Below, in pieces: positions 42,053 to 51,576 of a stretch of 64,000 nt of DNA. The DNA comes from Novosphingobium fuchskuhlense (GTDB taxonomy: Bacteria > Pseudomonadota > Alphaproteobacteria > Sphingomonadales > Sphingomonadaceae). A program made the position numbers and the translations under genes. The notes under the pieces were generated by a model that ran no database searches, was not told the DNA's origin, and saw only the letters and a program-made list of their open reading frames with translations. Every line of letters begins with the position of its first letter. Positions within the stretch are counted from its first letter, which is position 1. Location: NCBI RefSeq assembly GCF_001519075.1, contig NZ_KQ954245.1, forward strand, positions 124,001 through 188,000. The letters are read 5' to 3'.

Positions 42053-42105
42053 CGGGGGCTCTCTCCAGTCTTGAAACGAAACGAAACACGCGGTGCGGCC
42101 GGGGC

Positions 42106-42133
42106 CTTGTCCCGCGCAGAAGGCGACCTATAT
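42106..42133 (+). promoter_or_regulatory. Candidate RpoH (heat-shock sigma) promoter of dnaK
   Basis: CTTG at 42106-42109 and CCTATAT at 42127-42133 are separated by exactly 17 bp. This matches the alphaproteobacterial RpoH pattern CTTG-N17/18-CYTATNT. The dnaK ATG lies 89 bp downstream, leaving room for a leader with a ribosome-binding site. No CIRCE is visible, so heat control of dnaK here probably works through RpoH. Confidence 0.65.
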
Positions 42134-42222
42134 CGCCCCCTGACGGAGCTGCATAGACGAAGGCTCGCCCGGTTCGGGGGGCCGCACCCGCAGCGTCCAA
42201 AGGGCAAGGAAACAGGAACACC

Positions 42223-44130
42223 ATGGCTAAAGTTATCGGTATCGACCTCGGCACGACCAACAGCTGCGTTGCGGTGATGGACGGCGGCACCTCGAAGGTC
42301 ATCGAGAATTCCGAAGGTGCGCGCACGACGCCCTCGATCGTCGCTTTCACCAAGGATGGCGAGCGCCTGATCGGGCAGCCGGCCAAGCGCCAGGCCGTGA
42401 CCAATCCCGACAACACGATCTTCGCGGTGAAGCGCCTGATCGGCCGCCGCTTCGAAGATCCCATGACCCAGAAGGACATGGCGCTGGTTCCCTATGGCAT
42501 TGTCAAGGGCAAGAACGGCGACGCGTGGGTCAAGGCGGGCGGCGAGGACTACAGCCCCTCGCAGATTTCGGCCTTCATCCTGCAGAAGATGAAGGAAACC
42601 GCCGAGAGCTATCTCGGCGAGACCGTGACGCAGGCGGTGATCACCGTGCCGGCCTACTTCAACGACGCGCAGCGCCAGGCGACCAAGGACGCCGGCCAGA
42701 TCGCGGGCCTCGAAGTGCTGCGCATCATCAACGAGCCGACCGCAGCCGCGCTCGCCTATGGCCTCGACAAGCAGGACGGCAAGACCATCGCGGTCTACGA
42801 CCTTGGCGGCGGCACGTTCGACATCTCGGTGCTGGAAATCGGTGACGGCGTGTTCGAGGTGAAGTCGACCAACGGCGACACGTTCCTCGGCGGCGAAGAC
42901 TTCGACAACGTGCTGGTCGAGTACCTCGCGGACAAGTTCAAGTCGAAGGAGAACATGGATCTCCGCACCGACAAGCTCGCCCTCCAGCGCCTGAAGGAAG
43001 CCGCCGAGAAGGCCAAGATCGAGCTTTCGAGCGCGCAGACGACCGAGATCAACCTGCCCTTCATCACCGCGCGCATGGAAGGCGGCAGCACCACCCCGCT
43101 GCACCTCGTCGAGACCGTCACGCGTTCGGACCTTGAAAAGCTCGTCGCCAAGCTGATCGAGCGCACGCTCGAGCCGTGCCGCAAGGCGCTGGCCGATGCG
43201 GGCGTGACCGCGAAGGAGATCGACGACGTCGTGCTCGTCGGCGGCATGACCCGCATGCCCCGCGTGCGCGAGATCGTGAAGGAGTTCTTCGGCAAGGAAC
43301 CGCACACCGGCGTGAACCCGGACGAAGTCGTGGCCATGGGCGCGGCGATCCAGGCCGGCGTGCTGCAGGGCGACGTCAAGGACGTCCTGCTGCTCGACGT
43401 GACTCCGCTTTCGCTGGGCATCGAGACGCTGGGCGGCATCATGACCAAGATGATCGACCGCAACACCACGATCCCGACCAAGAAGAGCCAGGTCTACTCG
43501 ACTGCCGAGGACAACCAGCAGGCGGTGACGATCCGCGTGTTCCAGGGCGAGCGCGAGATGGCGCAGGACAACAAGCTGCTCGGCCAGTTCGACCTCGTCG
43601 GCATTCCGCCCGCGCGGCGCGGCGTGCCGCAGATCGAGGTGACGTTCGACATCGATGCCAACGGCATCGTGAACGTGAGCGCCAAGGACAAGGGCACCGG
43701 CAAGGAACAGCAGATCCGCATCCAGGCCTCGGGCGGCCTCTCGGACAGCGACATCGACCAGATGGTACGCGATGCCGAGAAGTTTGCCGAAGAGGACAAG
43801 AAGCGCCGCGAGGCGGCCGAGGCGCGCAACAACGCCGACAGCCTTGTCCACGCGACCGAGCGTCAGCTTGAGGAGAACGGCGACAAGATCGACGCCGCGC
43901 TGAAGTCCGAGATCGAGGCGGCGATTGCCGAGACCAAGACGGCGATCGAAGGCGGTGACCCGGCCGACATGAACGCCAAGACCCAGGCGCTCACCGAAAA
44001 GGCGATGAAGATGGGCCAGGCGATCTACGAGAAGGAGCAGGCTGCTGCATCTGCTCCGGGCGCCGAGGCTCCGAAGGACGCCGAAGACGTGGTTGACGCC
44101 GAGTTCTCGGAAGTCGACGACATCAAGTGA
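42223..44130 (+). CDS. dnaK: Molecular chaperone DnaK (Hsp70)
   Basis: 635 residues, standard size. The ATPase domain opens [17 protein letters not shown] and includes [30 protein letters not shown] and [16 protein letters not shown]. The interdomain linker and substrate domain follow from [18 protein letters not shown]. The helical lid is alanine-rich at the end, and the protein ends in EFSEVDDIK. It folds and refolds cytoplasmic proteins with DnaJ and GrpE. Ribosome-binding site AAGGAAACAGG lies just before the ATG. Gene order is dnaK-hairpin-dnaJ. Confidence 0.99.
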   Translation: MAKVIGIDLGTTNSCVAVMDGGTSKVIENSEGARTTPSIVAFTKDGERLIGQPAKRQAVTNPDNTIFAVKRLIGRRFEDPMTQKDMALVPYGIVKGKNGDAWVKAGGEDYSPSQISAFILQKMKETAESYLGETVTQAVITVPAYFNDAQRQATKDAGQIAGLEVLRIINEPTAAALAYGLDKQDGKTIAVYDLGGGTFDISVLEIGDGVFEVKSTNGDTFLGGEDFDNVLVEYLADKFKSKENMDLRTDKLALQRLKEAAEKAKIELSSAQTTEINLPFITARMEGGSTTPLHLVETVTRSDLEKLVAKLIERTLEPCRKALADAGVTAKEIDDVVLVGGMTRMPRVREIVKEFFGKEPHTGVNPDEVVAMGAAIQAGVLQGDVKDVLLLDVTPLSLGIETLGGIMTKMIDRNTTIPTKKSQVYSTAEDNQQAVTIRVFQGEREMAQDNKLLGQFDLVGIPPARRGVPQIEVTFDIDANGIVNVSAKDKGTGKEQQIRIQASGGLSDSDIDQMVRDAEKFAEEDKKRREAAEARNNADSLVHATERQLEENGDKIDAALKSEIEAAIAETKTAIEGGDPADMNAKTQALTEKAMKMGQAIYEKEQAAASAPGAEAPKDAEDVVDAEFSEVDDIK

Positions 44131-44144
44131 TGTTGCGTTGAACC

Positions 44145-44181
44145 GGCCCGCCGCCTGTCCTTCGGGTGCAGGCGGCGGGCC
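44145..44181 (+). terminator. Strong hairpin between dnaK and dnaJ
   Basis: GGCCCGCCGCCTG (44145-44157) pairs perfectly with CAGGCGGCGGGCC (44169-44181), a 13-bp GC-rich stem with an 11-nt loop, followed by GTTGTTCT. It lies 15 bp after the dnaK stop and 24 bp before dnaJ. The U-run is weak, so it may be a partial terminator or a 3'-end stabiliser that makes dnaK more abundant than dnaJ. Confidence 0.65.
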
Positions 44182-44204
44182 GTTGTTCTGAGATAGGAAC
44201 CGCA

Positions 44205-45338
44205 ATGTCGGCAGAGATTGATTTCTACGAACTGCTCGAAGTCGAGCGCACCGCGGACGAGAAGGTGCTCAAGTCCGCCTATCGCAAGCTGGCCATGAAA
44301 TACCATCCGGACAAGAACCCGGGGTGCCAGGACAGCGAAGCGAAGTTCAAGCAGATCAACGAGGCTTATGCCTGCCTCTCCGATCCGCAGAAGCGGGCGG
44401 CCTATGATCGCTATGGCCATGCCGCGTTCCAGCAGGGCGGTGGCGGCGGCCCGGGCGGCTTTGGCGGCAGCGCCGATTTCGGCGATCTGGGCGATATCTT
44501 CGAGACGATCTTCGGCGGCGCGTTCGGCGGCGGCGGACGCCAGCAGGCGCGCCGTGGCGGCGATCTGCGCTACGACATGGAAATCACGCTGGAAGACGCC
44601 TTCCATGGCAAGTCCGCCGAAATCGCGGTCGAGGTGGCGCAGAGCTGCCAGCCCTGCAGCGGCACCGGCGCGACGCCCGGAACGTCCGCGCGGCGCTGCA
44701 ACCTGTGCGGCGGGCACGGCAAGGTGCGGGCGCAGCAGGGCTTTTTCATGGTCGAGCGGACTTGCCCGACCTGCCATGGCCGCGGCGAGGTGATCGAAAG
44801 CCCCTGCAAGAGCTGCCGGGGCGAGGGCCGCGTCGACGCCGAGCAGAAGCTCGAGGTGCAGATCCCGGCGGGCGTGGACAACGGCACGCGCATCCGGCTT
44901 GCCGGCAAGGGCGAGGCGGGACCGTTCGGCGCACCGCCGGGCGATCTCTACATCTTCCTCCATGTGAAGCGCCACCGCATGTTCGAGCGCGAGGGCACGA
45001 CGCTGCTCACGCGCTGCCCCATCAGCTTCACCAAGGCGGCGCTGGGCGGCGAGATCGAGATTCCCGGGCTGGACGGGGCGCGGCACAAGATCGAGATCCC
45101 TGCCGGCATCCAGTCCGGCAAGCAGCTGCGCAAGCGCGGCGCGGGCATGCCCGTGCTGCAGGGGCGTGGGTCTGGCGATCTGGTGATCGAGATTCAGGTC
45201 GAGACGCCGACCAAGCTCTCGGCCCGTCAACGCGAATTGTTGCGCGAGTTCCAGGCGACCGAGACGGGTGAGGAAACCCCGCAGTCGAAGGGCTTCTTCG
45301 ACCGGATCAAGGATGCGTGGAACGATCTGACGGAGTAG
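44205..45338 (+). CDS. dnaJ: Chaperone protein DnaJ (Hsp40)
   Basis: 377 residues, type I DnaJ. The J-domain has [15 protein letters not shown] with the HPD triad. It is followed by a G/F-rich region and four zinc repeats ([32 protein letters not shown]), then the client-binding C-terminal domains. It stimulates DnaK ATPase and presents clients. The downstream gap to the convergent patatin gene holds a large palindrome. Confidence 0.98.
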   Translation: MSAEIDFYELLEVERTADEKVLKSAYRKLAMKYHPDKNPGCQDSEAKFKQINEAYACLSDPQKRAAYDRYGHAAFQQGGGGGPGGFGGSADFGDLGDIFETIFGGAFGGGGRQQARRGGDLRYDMEITLEDAFHGKSAEIAVEVAQSCQPCSGTGATPGTSARRCNLCGGHGKVRAQQGFFMVERTCPTCHGRGEVIESPCKSCRGEGRVDAEQKLEVQIPAGVDNGTRIRLAGKGEAGPFGAPPGDLYIFLHVKRHRMFEREGTTLLTRCPISFTKAALGGEIEIPGLDGARHKIEIPAGIQSGKQLRKRGAGMPVLQGRGSGDLVIEIQVETPTKLSARQRELLREFQATETGEETPQSKGFFDRIKDAWNDLTE

Positions 45339-45376
45339 GGGCGCGGGCTGTTCCCCGTTCGGATCAGCCACCCCTT

Positions 45377-45462
45377 TCGTCATTGCAAGCGCAGCGAAGC
45401 GATCCAGAGCGTTAGGCAAGCCGCGCTGGATTGCTTCGTCTCTGCGATCCTCGCAATGACGA
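45377..45462. repeat. 86-bp imperfect palindromic element
   Basis: Left arm 45377-45407 starts TCGTCATTGC and ends GATCCAG. Right arm 45426-45462 starts CTGGATTGC and ends GCAATGACGA. The arms pair along most of their length around a loop of 18 nt. It occupies most of the 149-bp gap between convergent dnaJ and the patatin gene. Short palindromes with CGTCATTGCGAG ends are dispersed in many alphaproteobacterial genomes. As RNA it would fold in either direction and could serve as a two-way terminator. Confidence 0.75.
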
Positions 45463-45487
45463 ACGTGAGGGGAATTTTGGAAGCGCC

Positions 45488-47815
45488 TCAGCCCCCGGCA
45501 AACATTGTGTTCACCTCAGCGATCACGCCGTCGACCATACCCGGTTCGGCCGTGAGGCGCGGCTTTTCCTCCTCCAGAATCGCGAGAAAGACATCGCGTT
45601 TGAAGGTGCGGATCACGCTGTCCGGCAGGGGGGGCTCGGCGGTTGAGGCAATCAGATCCACCGTGCGCTCGGCGCCGTGGAGCCGGCCCCAGAGGTAGTC
45701 GTTCTCGCGGTAGGCGCGCGCGAAAAACGCACCGAAGTGGAAGAATTCGATACCCTTGAGGCAGGCCCGCGTGCCGCCGTGACGGATCGACATCGCGTCT
45801 TCGGGCGAGATGCGGTCGACCTTGACGGGATCGAACTCGCCCATCCCTTCGCCCTGCAGCAGCGGCAACGTGGCGACATCGTAGAACGGAAAGCCGAGGT
45901 AGGCGTATAGGAAGCGGCGGCGCAGCGGCTTGCTCATGGCGGCGAGGCCGTCGATGATCATCGCGTCGACGGCAAGGTCGATACCGGTCAGATCGCGCCG
46001 CCGCGCAATTTCGGCAAGGATGACACCCGGATGGCTGAGCGCGTCCGCAGCAGCCTGCGCGAAGTCCTCGCCGAGGCCGGCGCCGGTTTGTTTCGCCTGA
46101 TAGAGCGCCTGTGCCCGGTAGACGATATTGCGCGCGGCCTCGCGCTCCGCCGGAGTGATCCCTTCGGCATCGTCCCAGTCCTGCGTCAGGCGGCGGGCGA
46201 GCAGTTTCAGGCGGCGGATGCGGAAGCCGAAATCATGCGCGCGGAAAAAGGCGATGGCCTCCGCCGTCGCGCCGCCCCTGGCCTGCGCAAGGCGGTCGAA
46301 CCCGCGCGTCGCGAGATGTGCCCAGAGCTCGGCCTCGACCGCACCGCGAGGTGGAGCGTCCGCCATCGCTCCCTCGATCACCTCGGCGAGTGACGTCACC
46401 ACGCCGGCGAGCTTGACCTGCGCGTAGCCGTGGAACGCGAAACCGGCCTGCTCGGCGGCGGCCTGCTGCGCCTTGGCGCGCCACGCCGTGAGACGCTTCT
46501 GGTTCGGATGATCGAAGAAGAAGGTAAAGCCGAAAAGCCGCTCGACCGCGGTATCGATTTCGCCGCGCAAGGTATCGACGATCATCCTGAGGCGCGCCCG
46601 CTCGCGCGATTGGGCTTCGAGGGCCTCGAGGTTGTCGCGGATCGGCTGTTCGCGCGGGATCGAGGAGAGTGAGCCGAAGATCGCCGAGAAAAAGCCGACC
46701 GGCCGGTCCGATTGCGCGGGCACGCCGATGCCGGGGCTCGGGTCGATATAGACAAACCGGCGGTCAACCTCGCGCTGGGCGGGCCTGTCGCGCAGCACGG
46801 CCATGGCGGGCGCGAAGGGCCGGTTGACGAGAACAGCGCCATCGACGAGCGCTGCCTCGGCGAGCTGGCCGCGCTTCCAGCGGCTTGGCATCACGCGTTT
46901 CAGGAACGCCTCGCGGCCCCGCCAGGCCAGCCTGCGTTCGCTGGTGAGCCTGTCCATTTCAGCGAGCATGAGCGGGGGAAAGGCCCCGGGAAAGCTGGCG
47001 GTCGAGCGTGCGGCGAACACGAGTTCGGCGCGTTCGGCAATGTCCTCGCCTGTGCCCGCGGCGGCATTGCGGCGAAAGCCGATGGCCAGGCGGTGCTCGC
47101 TTTCCTCGACCACCGGCGGGCTGTTGAGCCTGAGGTCCTCGAGGTGGCCGTTGAAGTCGGTGACGGTAACGAGGAGATCGAGCGGGTGTCCGGCCGGCAG
47201 CAGCGGCGCGGTTTTGCCGCCGGTTTCGCCCATGGCGTCAAGCGCTTCGGCGAGCAGGTGCGAGAATCCGATCCCGCTGAACGGCGGGGCGAACCAGCGC
47301 GCACGAATGAGGTGCGAGAGCTTGAGGCGCACTTCGCGGCGCGTGCTGGCCGAGGCCACCGTGCGGCTGACGACATTACCGGGGCGCTTCAGGAGGAACC
47401 ACACCAGCGGCTGTGCCCAGAACTTGGCAAAGCGGCTCCAGGGGCGGGCATCGGGGTCGAGCAGCACTTCGACATCGGCGCGCTCCAACCAGAGCCGGGA
47501 AAGCGGCTCGAGGCTCTGTCCGCTCGCTAGCGCCTGCGCCAGGAACACGCCATTGATGCCGCCCGCGCTCGCGCCCGAAATGATGTCGGGCAGGATTCGC
47601 AGTTTGAGTTCGCGGATCTGCACGAGGGTTTCAAGCAGCCGACGATAGACCGCTTCGGGCCCCGTGGCCGGCGGGCTCTCGTCGTGAAACGCGCGGCTGG
47701 CGCGCGTGGCGTACCAGATCTCCTTGGTGACACCGTGCATGTAGACCGCAAGGCTGATGCCGCCGTAGCAGACCAGCGCGAGCCGCAGTTCCTTCTCCCG
47801 CATGGCACGCACCAT
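45488..47815 (-). CDS. Patatin-like phospholipase with DUF3376 C-terminal part
   Basis: 775 residues (start at 47815, or 47803). The lipase domain begins LRLALVCYGGISLAVYMHG (oxyanion loop). The nucleophile Ser83 sits in ISGASAGGINGVFLA, and the Asp of the catalytic dyad is in LVDGAVLVNRPFAPA. The remaining half matches the long DUF3376-type patatins, with no signal peptide visible. Patatins hydrolyse acyl lipids, but the natural substrate is unknown. It stands alone, transcribed away from the exopolysaccharide-type operon. Confidence 0.85.
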   Translation of the reverse strand: MVRAMREKELRLALVCYGGISLAVYMHGVTKEIWYATRASRAFHDESPPATGPEAVYRRLLETLVQIRELKLRILPDIISGASAGGINGVFLAQALASGQSLEPLSRLWLERADVEVLLDPDARPWSRFAKFWAQPLVWFLLKRPGNVVSRTVASASTRREVRLKLSHLIRARWFAPPFSGIGFSHLLAEALDAMGETGGKTAPLLPAGHPLDLLVTVTDFNGHLEDLRLNSPPVVEESEHRLAIGFRRNAAAGTGEDIAERAELVFAARSTASFPGAFPPLMLAEMDRLTSERRLAWRGREAFLKRVMPSRWKRGQLAEAALVDGAVLVNRPFAPAMAVLRDRPAQREVDRRFVYIDPSPGIGVPAQSDRPVGFFSAIFGSLSSIPREQPIRDNLEALEAQSRERARLRMIVDTLRGEIDTAVERLFGFTFFFDHPNQKRLTAWRAKAQQAAAEQAGFAFHGYAQVKLAGVVTSLAEVIEGAMADAPPRGAVEAELWAHLATRGFDRLAQARGGATAEAIAFFRAHDFGFRIRRLKLLARRLTQDWDDAEGITPAEREAARNIVYRAQALYQAKQTGAGLGEDFAQAAADALSHPGVILAEIARRRDLTGIDLAVDAMIIDGLAAMSKPLRRRFLYAYLGFPFYDVATLPLLQGEGMGEFDPVKVDRISPEDAMSIRHGGTRACLKGIEFFHFGAFFARAYRENDYLWGRLHGAERTVDLIASTAEPPLPDSVIRTFKRDVFLAILEEEKPRLTAEPGMVDGVIAEVNTMFAGG

Positions 47816-48039
47816 GACAGCGATTTGTCCGTTTCGCCAGTGCAGGCGCTGCATAAGTCGATGCTGTAAACCGCGCCGACAATTCCGGCATGGCGTAACA
47901 ATCAGCCACGCAATTTCGCGGCTTTTGCCGGTTAACGCCGAGAAACAGGGTGTCAGATTTACCGACGCTTTACCCCTCGGAGCCTAGAAGACGCCGAGAA
48001 GGCCCGTACCGGGCCGACAAGCCGGATGACCGGGGTAGC

Positions 48040-49425
48040 ATGATCCGCCTGTTCAAACTCTATATCCCCAACGCGGTGTTCCTGCTGGCGCTGCTGGATT
48101 TCGTGCTGCTGATCGCCTCGGGCGAGCTGGGCTGGATGGTCCGCGCACACCAGATCGGCATCGATAACGGGATCGTGGCGGACAGGTGGGTGCCGCTGCT
48201 GATTTTCGCAGGGCTGGTGCAGACCGCGATGATCTCGGTCGGCGTCTACGGCTCGGACGCGCTGCGTTCGATGCGCTATGCCACCGCGCGGCTGCTGGTG
48301 GCGATCAGCCTCGGCATCATTGCACTTTCAGTGGTCTATTTCATGCTGCCGGGACGCACGCTGTGGCGGTCGAACCTCTTCTACGCGATGTTCATCGCGA
48401 TGGCGCTGCTGGTGTTCATCCGCATCCTCCTGGGCGGCCTGCTGGGCACGGCCGTGTTCCGGCGGCGCGTGCTGGTGCTGGGCGCCGGCGAGCGGGCGGA
48501 ACGCCTGCGCCAGCTGGGCGAGCGGCTTGAAGCGGGCTTTGTCATCGTCGGCTTCGTCGGCATGAGCGACAGTGCGCCGGTGATCAAGGAAGCCATCAAC
48601 CGCACCGCGATCCACAATCTCACCCGCTATGTCGAAAACCTCGGGGTCAGCGAAGTGGTGCTGGCGCTGGAAGAGCGGCGCAATGCCCTGCCGCTGAAGG
48701 ACCTGCTGCGGATCAAGACCACCGGCGTCCACGTCAACGACTTCTCGACCTTCATGGAGCGCGAGACGGGCCGCGTCGATCTCGACACGGTGAACCCCAG
48801 CTGGCTCATCTTCTCGGACGGGTTTTCTTCGGGCCGGATGATCTCGAGCGCCTTCAAGCGGATCTTCGACATTTGCGCGAGCCTGGTGCTGCTCCTGCTG
48901 ACAGCCCCCGTCATCGCGCTCTTCGCGATCATCGTGAAGCTCGACAGCCGCGGGCCGGCCTTCTTCCGCCAGACCCGTGTCGGGCTCTACGGCCAGAACT
49001 TCAGCCTCATCAAGCTGCGCTCGATGCGCACCGATGCCGAGAAGGCCGGCGCGCAGTGGGCGGCCAAGGACGATCCGCGCGTGACCCGTGTCGGCAAGCT
49101 GATCCGCAAGCTGCGCATCGACGAACTGCCGCAGGCCTGGACCGTTCTCAAGGGCGAGATGAGCTTCGTGGGCCCCCGTCCGGAGCGGCCCGAATTCGTC
49201 TCCGACCTCGAGGACAAGCTGCCCTATTATGCCGAACGCCACATGGTGAAGCCGGGCATCACCGGCTGGGCGCAGATCAACTATCCCTATGGTGCCTCGA
49301 TCGAGGATTCGCGCCACAAGCTCGAATACGATCTCTACTATGCCAAGAACTATAGTCCGTTCCTCGACCTGCTGATCCTCCTCCAGACGCTGCGCGTGGT
49401 GCTCTGGAACGAGGGCGCGCGCTGA
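48040..49425 (+). CDS. PEP-CTERM/XrtA-type sugar transferase (TIGR03013 group)
   Basis: 461 residues. About five N-terminal helices (from [21 protein letters not shown]) are followed by a nucleotide-binding-like middle domain with [17 protein letters not shown]. The C-terminal bacterial sugar transferase domain has [46 protein letters not shown] and [11 protein letters not shown]. It would start exopolysaccharide repeat units on undecaprenyl phosphate. The neighbouring prsK/prsR genes tie it to the XrtA exosortase system. ATG 48040 is preferred because the family begins MIRLF. Confidence 0.87.
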   Translation: MIRLFKLYIPNAVFLLALLDFVLLIASGELGWMVRAHQIGIDNGIVADRWVPLLIFAGLVQTAMISVGVYGSDALRSMRYATARLLVAISLGIIALSVVYFMLPGRTLWRSNLFYAMFIAMALLVFIRILLGGLLGTAVFRRRVLVLGAGERAERLRQLGERLEAGFVIVGFVGMSDSAPVIKEAINRTAIHNLTRYVENLGVSEVVLALEERRNALPLKDLLRIKTTGVHVNDFSTFMERETGRVDLDTVNPSWLIFSDGFSSGRMISSAFKRIFDICASLVLLLLTAPVIALFAIIVKLDSRGPAFFRQTRVGLYGQNFSLIKLRSMRTDAEKAGAQWAAKDDPRVTRVGKLIRKLRIDELPQAWTVLKGEMSFVGPRPERPEFVSDLEDKLPYYAERHMVKPGITGWAQINYPYGASIEDSRHKLEYDLYYAKNYSPFLDLLILLQTLRVVLWNEGAR

Positions 49426-49446
49426 GCTGCAGCCGGGAGCGCCGCG

Positions 49447-51576
49447 ATGCACAGTCCGCTTGGATGGACGGGCCTCGGCCAGTGGAGCACCCTCGTTGCA
49501 GCGTTTGCGGCGATGCTGCTCACGGTGTGGATGGCGGACCGGCGTCGGCGCGGCAGGGAAACCAGCCGTGCGCTGATCGGGGCGCTGACACTGACCACGG
49601 CGTGGACGCTGCTGGGGTCCGCGATGGGGCCCTTTGCGGCGGTCACCCAAGTCTTCGAACTGCTGCGCAACCTCGGCTGGCTTGCGGTGGTCTATTCGCT
49701 GTTCGCGCGCGACAACCGGCATACCAGCGTGGTGCAGGTGCGCCCGGTGCTGGCCGTGCTGGCCATGGTCGAACTCTTCCAGCTCATGCTGCTGGTGCTC
49801 GCTGTCCGCTTCGCTGCGGTCCAGCCCGCCGTTGCCATGATCTTCCAGCTGTCGGTGATGTTCCGCCTGTTGCTGACGACGGGCGCACTGGTGCTGGTCC
49901 ACAATCTTTATGTCGGTGCGATCAGCGGGCAGCGCGATGCGGTGCGGTGGACCGCGCTCGCGCTTGCGCTGATGTGGGGCTACGACCTCAATTTCTACAC
50001 GATCGCCTACCTCGGGCGGATGATCCCGCAGGAAATGGTGGCGCTGCGCGGGCTGATCCAGATTGGCGCCATACTGCTCGTCGCCGTCGGCGCGATGCGC
50101 GGCGGATCGCCGCTTCGCTTTTCGCCGAGCCGGTCGGTCGCGTTCCAGTCGCTCTCGCTGCTGGTGATAGGCGGCTACCTGATCCTGATGGTCGCCGCAG
50201 CGCAGTCGGTCGCCTGGCTGGGCGGCGATGTCAGCCAGCTTGCGCAGCTGGGCTTTGCCTTTGCGACGACGGTGGTGATCCTCGCGCTCGTGCCTTCGGG
50301 GCGGCTGCGCGGCTGGCTCAACGTGATGCTGGCCAAACACTTCTTCCAGCACCGCTATGACTACCGCGCCGAGTGGCAGCGCTTTACCCGCACCATCGGC
50401 CGCGCCGGACCCAACGCCCTGCCGCTGCATGCCCGCGTTGTTCAGGCGCTGGCCGACATTACCGACAGTGCCAGCGGGGTCATGCTGATTCCGGGCGAAG
50501 GCGGCGATCTCGTGCTGGCCGCGCGCTGGCAATGGCCTACGATCGAGGTTCCCGCCGAGGCCATGCCCGCGGCCACAGTGCAATTCTTCGAACGGCGCGG
50601 CTTCATCGTCGATCTCGACGAGGTGCGCGCCGGAACCGACCACGAGGGCGAGGCCGCCCTGATGCCGCGCTGGCTGGTGGAGGAACATGGTGCCTGGGCC
50701 CTCGTGCCGCTGCTGCACTACGACCGGCTGGTCGGGCTCGTCGTGCTCGGCCGCCCGCCGCTGGCGCGCAAGCTCGACTGGGAGGACTTCGATCTGCTGC
50801 GCGTGGTCGGCCAGCAGCTCGCCAGTTATATTGCCGAGCACAACGGACAGATCGCGCTCCTCGAGGCGAGCCGCTTCGACGAATTCAATCGCCGCATCGC
50901 CTTCGTCATGCACGATATCAAGAACCTCGCCAGCCAGCTCGCGCTGCTGGCCCGCAATGCCGAGCGCCATGCCGACAACCCCGCGTTCCGCAAGGACATG
51001 CTGGTCACGCTGACCAATGCGGCCGACAAGCTCAACGCCCTGCTGGCGCGGCTTTCCCGCTATGGCGCGGGCGGTGTGCAGCGGATTGAGGCCATCGATG
51101 CGACCGAGATCGCGGCTGCCGTGGCGGCGCGCTATGGCGGGGCAGGGGGCGATTGCCCGGTCTATGTGACGCAGAGCCAGTCCTGCCATGTGATGGCAAG
51201 CCGAGAGACGCTGGAACAAGTGCTGGCCCATCTCGTCCAGAACGCCGTCGATGCCAGCCAACCCGGCATGGCGGTGTTTCTCCAGACCCGGCACGACGGC
51301 GTGTCCGGGGTGATCGAGGTTGCCGATACCGGCTGCGGGATGAGCGCGGACTTCGTGCGCAACCGCCTGTTCAAGCCGTTTGTCTCGACCAAGGCGGGGG
51401 GCTTCGGGATCGGCGCGTTCGAGGCGCGCGAACTGGTGCGGGCAATGAACGGACGGCTGGAAGTGGAGAGCCGCGAGGGCCTCGGCAGCCGCTTTGCGGT
51501 GCGCCTGCCGCTGGTGGTGACCGCCAAGGGCGAAACAATTCCTGACGCGCAGTCAGGCGACAAGAAGGTGGCGTGA
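49447..51576 (+). CDS. prsK: PEP-CTERM system histidine kinase PrsK
   Basis: 709 residues. About eight hydrophobic helices fill residues 1-285. A GAF-like domain lies near 330-470 (ASGVMLIPGEGGDLVLAARW). The phospho-acceptor His489 is in FVMHDIKNLASQLALL. The ATPase domain has HLVQNAVDAS, VADTGCGMS and GGFGIGAFEARELVRAMNG, with an unusual single-glycine step in the last motif. PrsK pairs with PrsR to sense an unknown signal and switch on PEP-CTERM gene expression. The 4-bp ATGA-type overlap with prsR (GTGATGAT) suggests coupled translation. Confidence 0.88.
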   Translation: MHSPLGWTGLGQWSTLVAAFAAMLLTVWMADRRRRGRETSRALIGALTLTTAWTLLGSAMGPFAAVTQVFELLRNLGWLAVVYSLFARDNRHTSVVQVRPVLAVLAMVELFQLMLLVLAVRFAAVQPAVAMIFQLSVMFRLLLTTGALVLVHNLYVGAISGQRDAVRWTALALALMWGYDLNFYTIAYLGRMIPQEMVALRGLIQIGAILLVAVGAMRGGSPLRFSPSRSVAFQSLSLLVIGGYLILMVAAAQSVAWLGGDVSQLAQLGFAFATTVVILALVPSGRLRGWLNVMLAKHFFQHRYDYRAEWQRFTRTIGRAGPNALPLHARVVQALADITDSASGVMLIPGEGGDLVLAARWQWPTIEVPAEAMPAATVQFFERRGFIVDLDEVRAGTDHEGEAALMPRWLVEEHGAWALVPLLHYDRLVGLVVLGRPPLARKLDWEDFDLLRVVGQQLASYIAEHNGQIALLEASRFDEFNRRIAFVMHDIKNLASQLALLARNAERHADNPAFRKDMLVTLTNAADKLNALLARLSRYGAGGVQRIEAIDATEIAAAVAARYGGAGGDCPVYVTQSQSCHVMASRETLEQVLAHLVQNAVDASQPGMAVFLQTRHDGVSGVIEVADTGCGMSADFVRNRLFKPFVSTKAGGFGIGAFEARELVRAMNGRLEVESREGLGSRFAVRLPLVVTAKGETIPDAQSGDKKVA

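Noticed and set aside
47891..47906. Possible sigma-54 promoter upstream of the sugar transferase.
   Set aside because: The GG and GC pairs are one base too far apart, and the flanking bases do not fit TGGCACG-N4-TTGC.
48328..51294. A 988-codon minus-strand frame over the sugar transferase and prsK.
   Set aside because: Histidine/arginine-rich shadow of well supported plus-strand genes, without motif or start signals.
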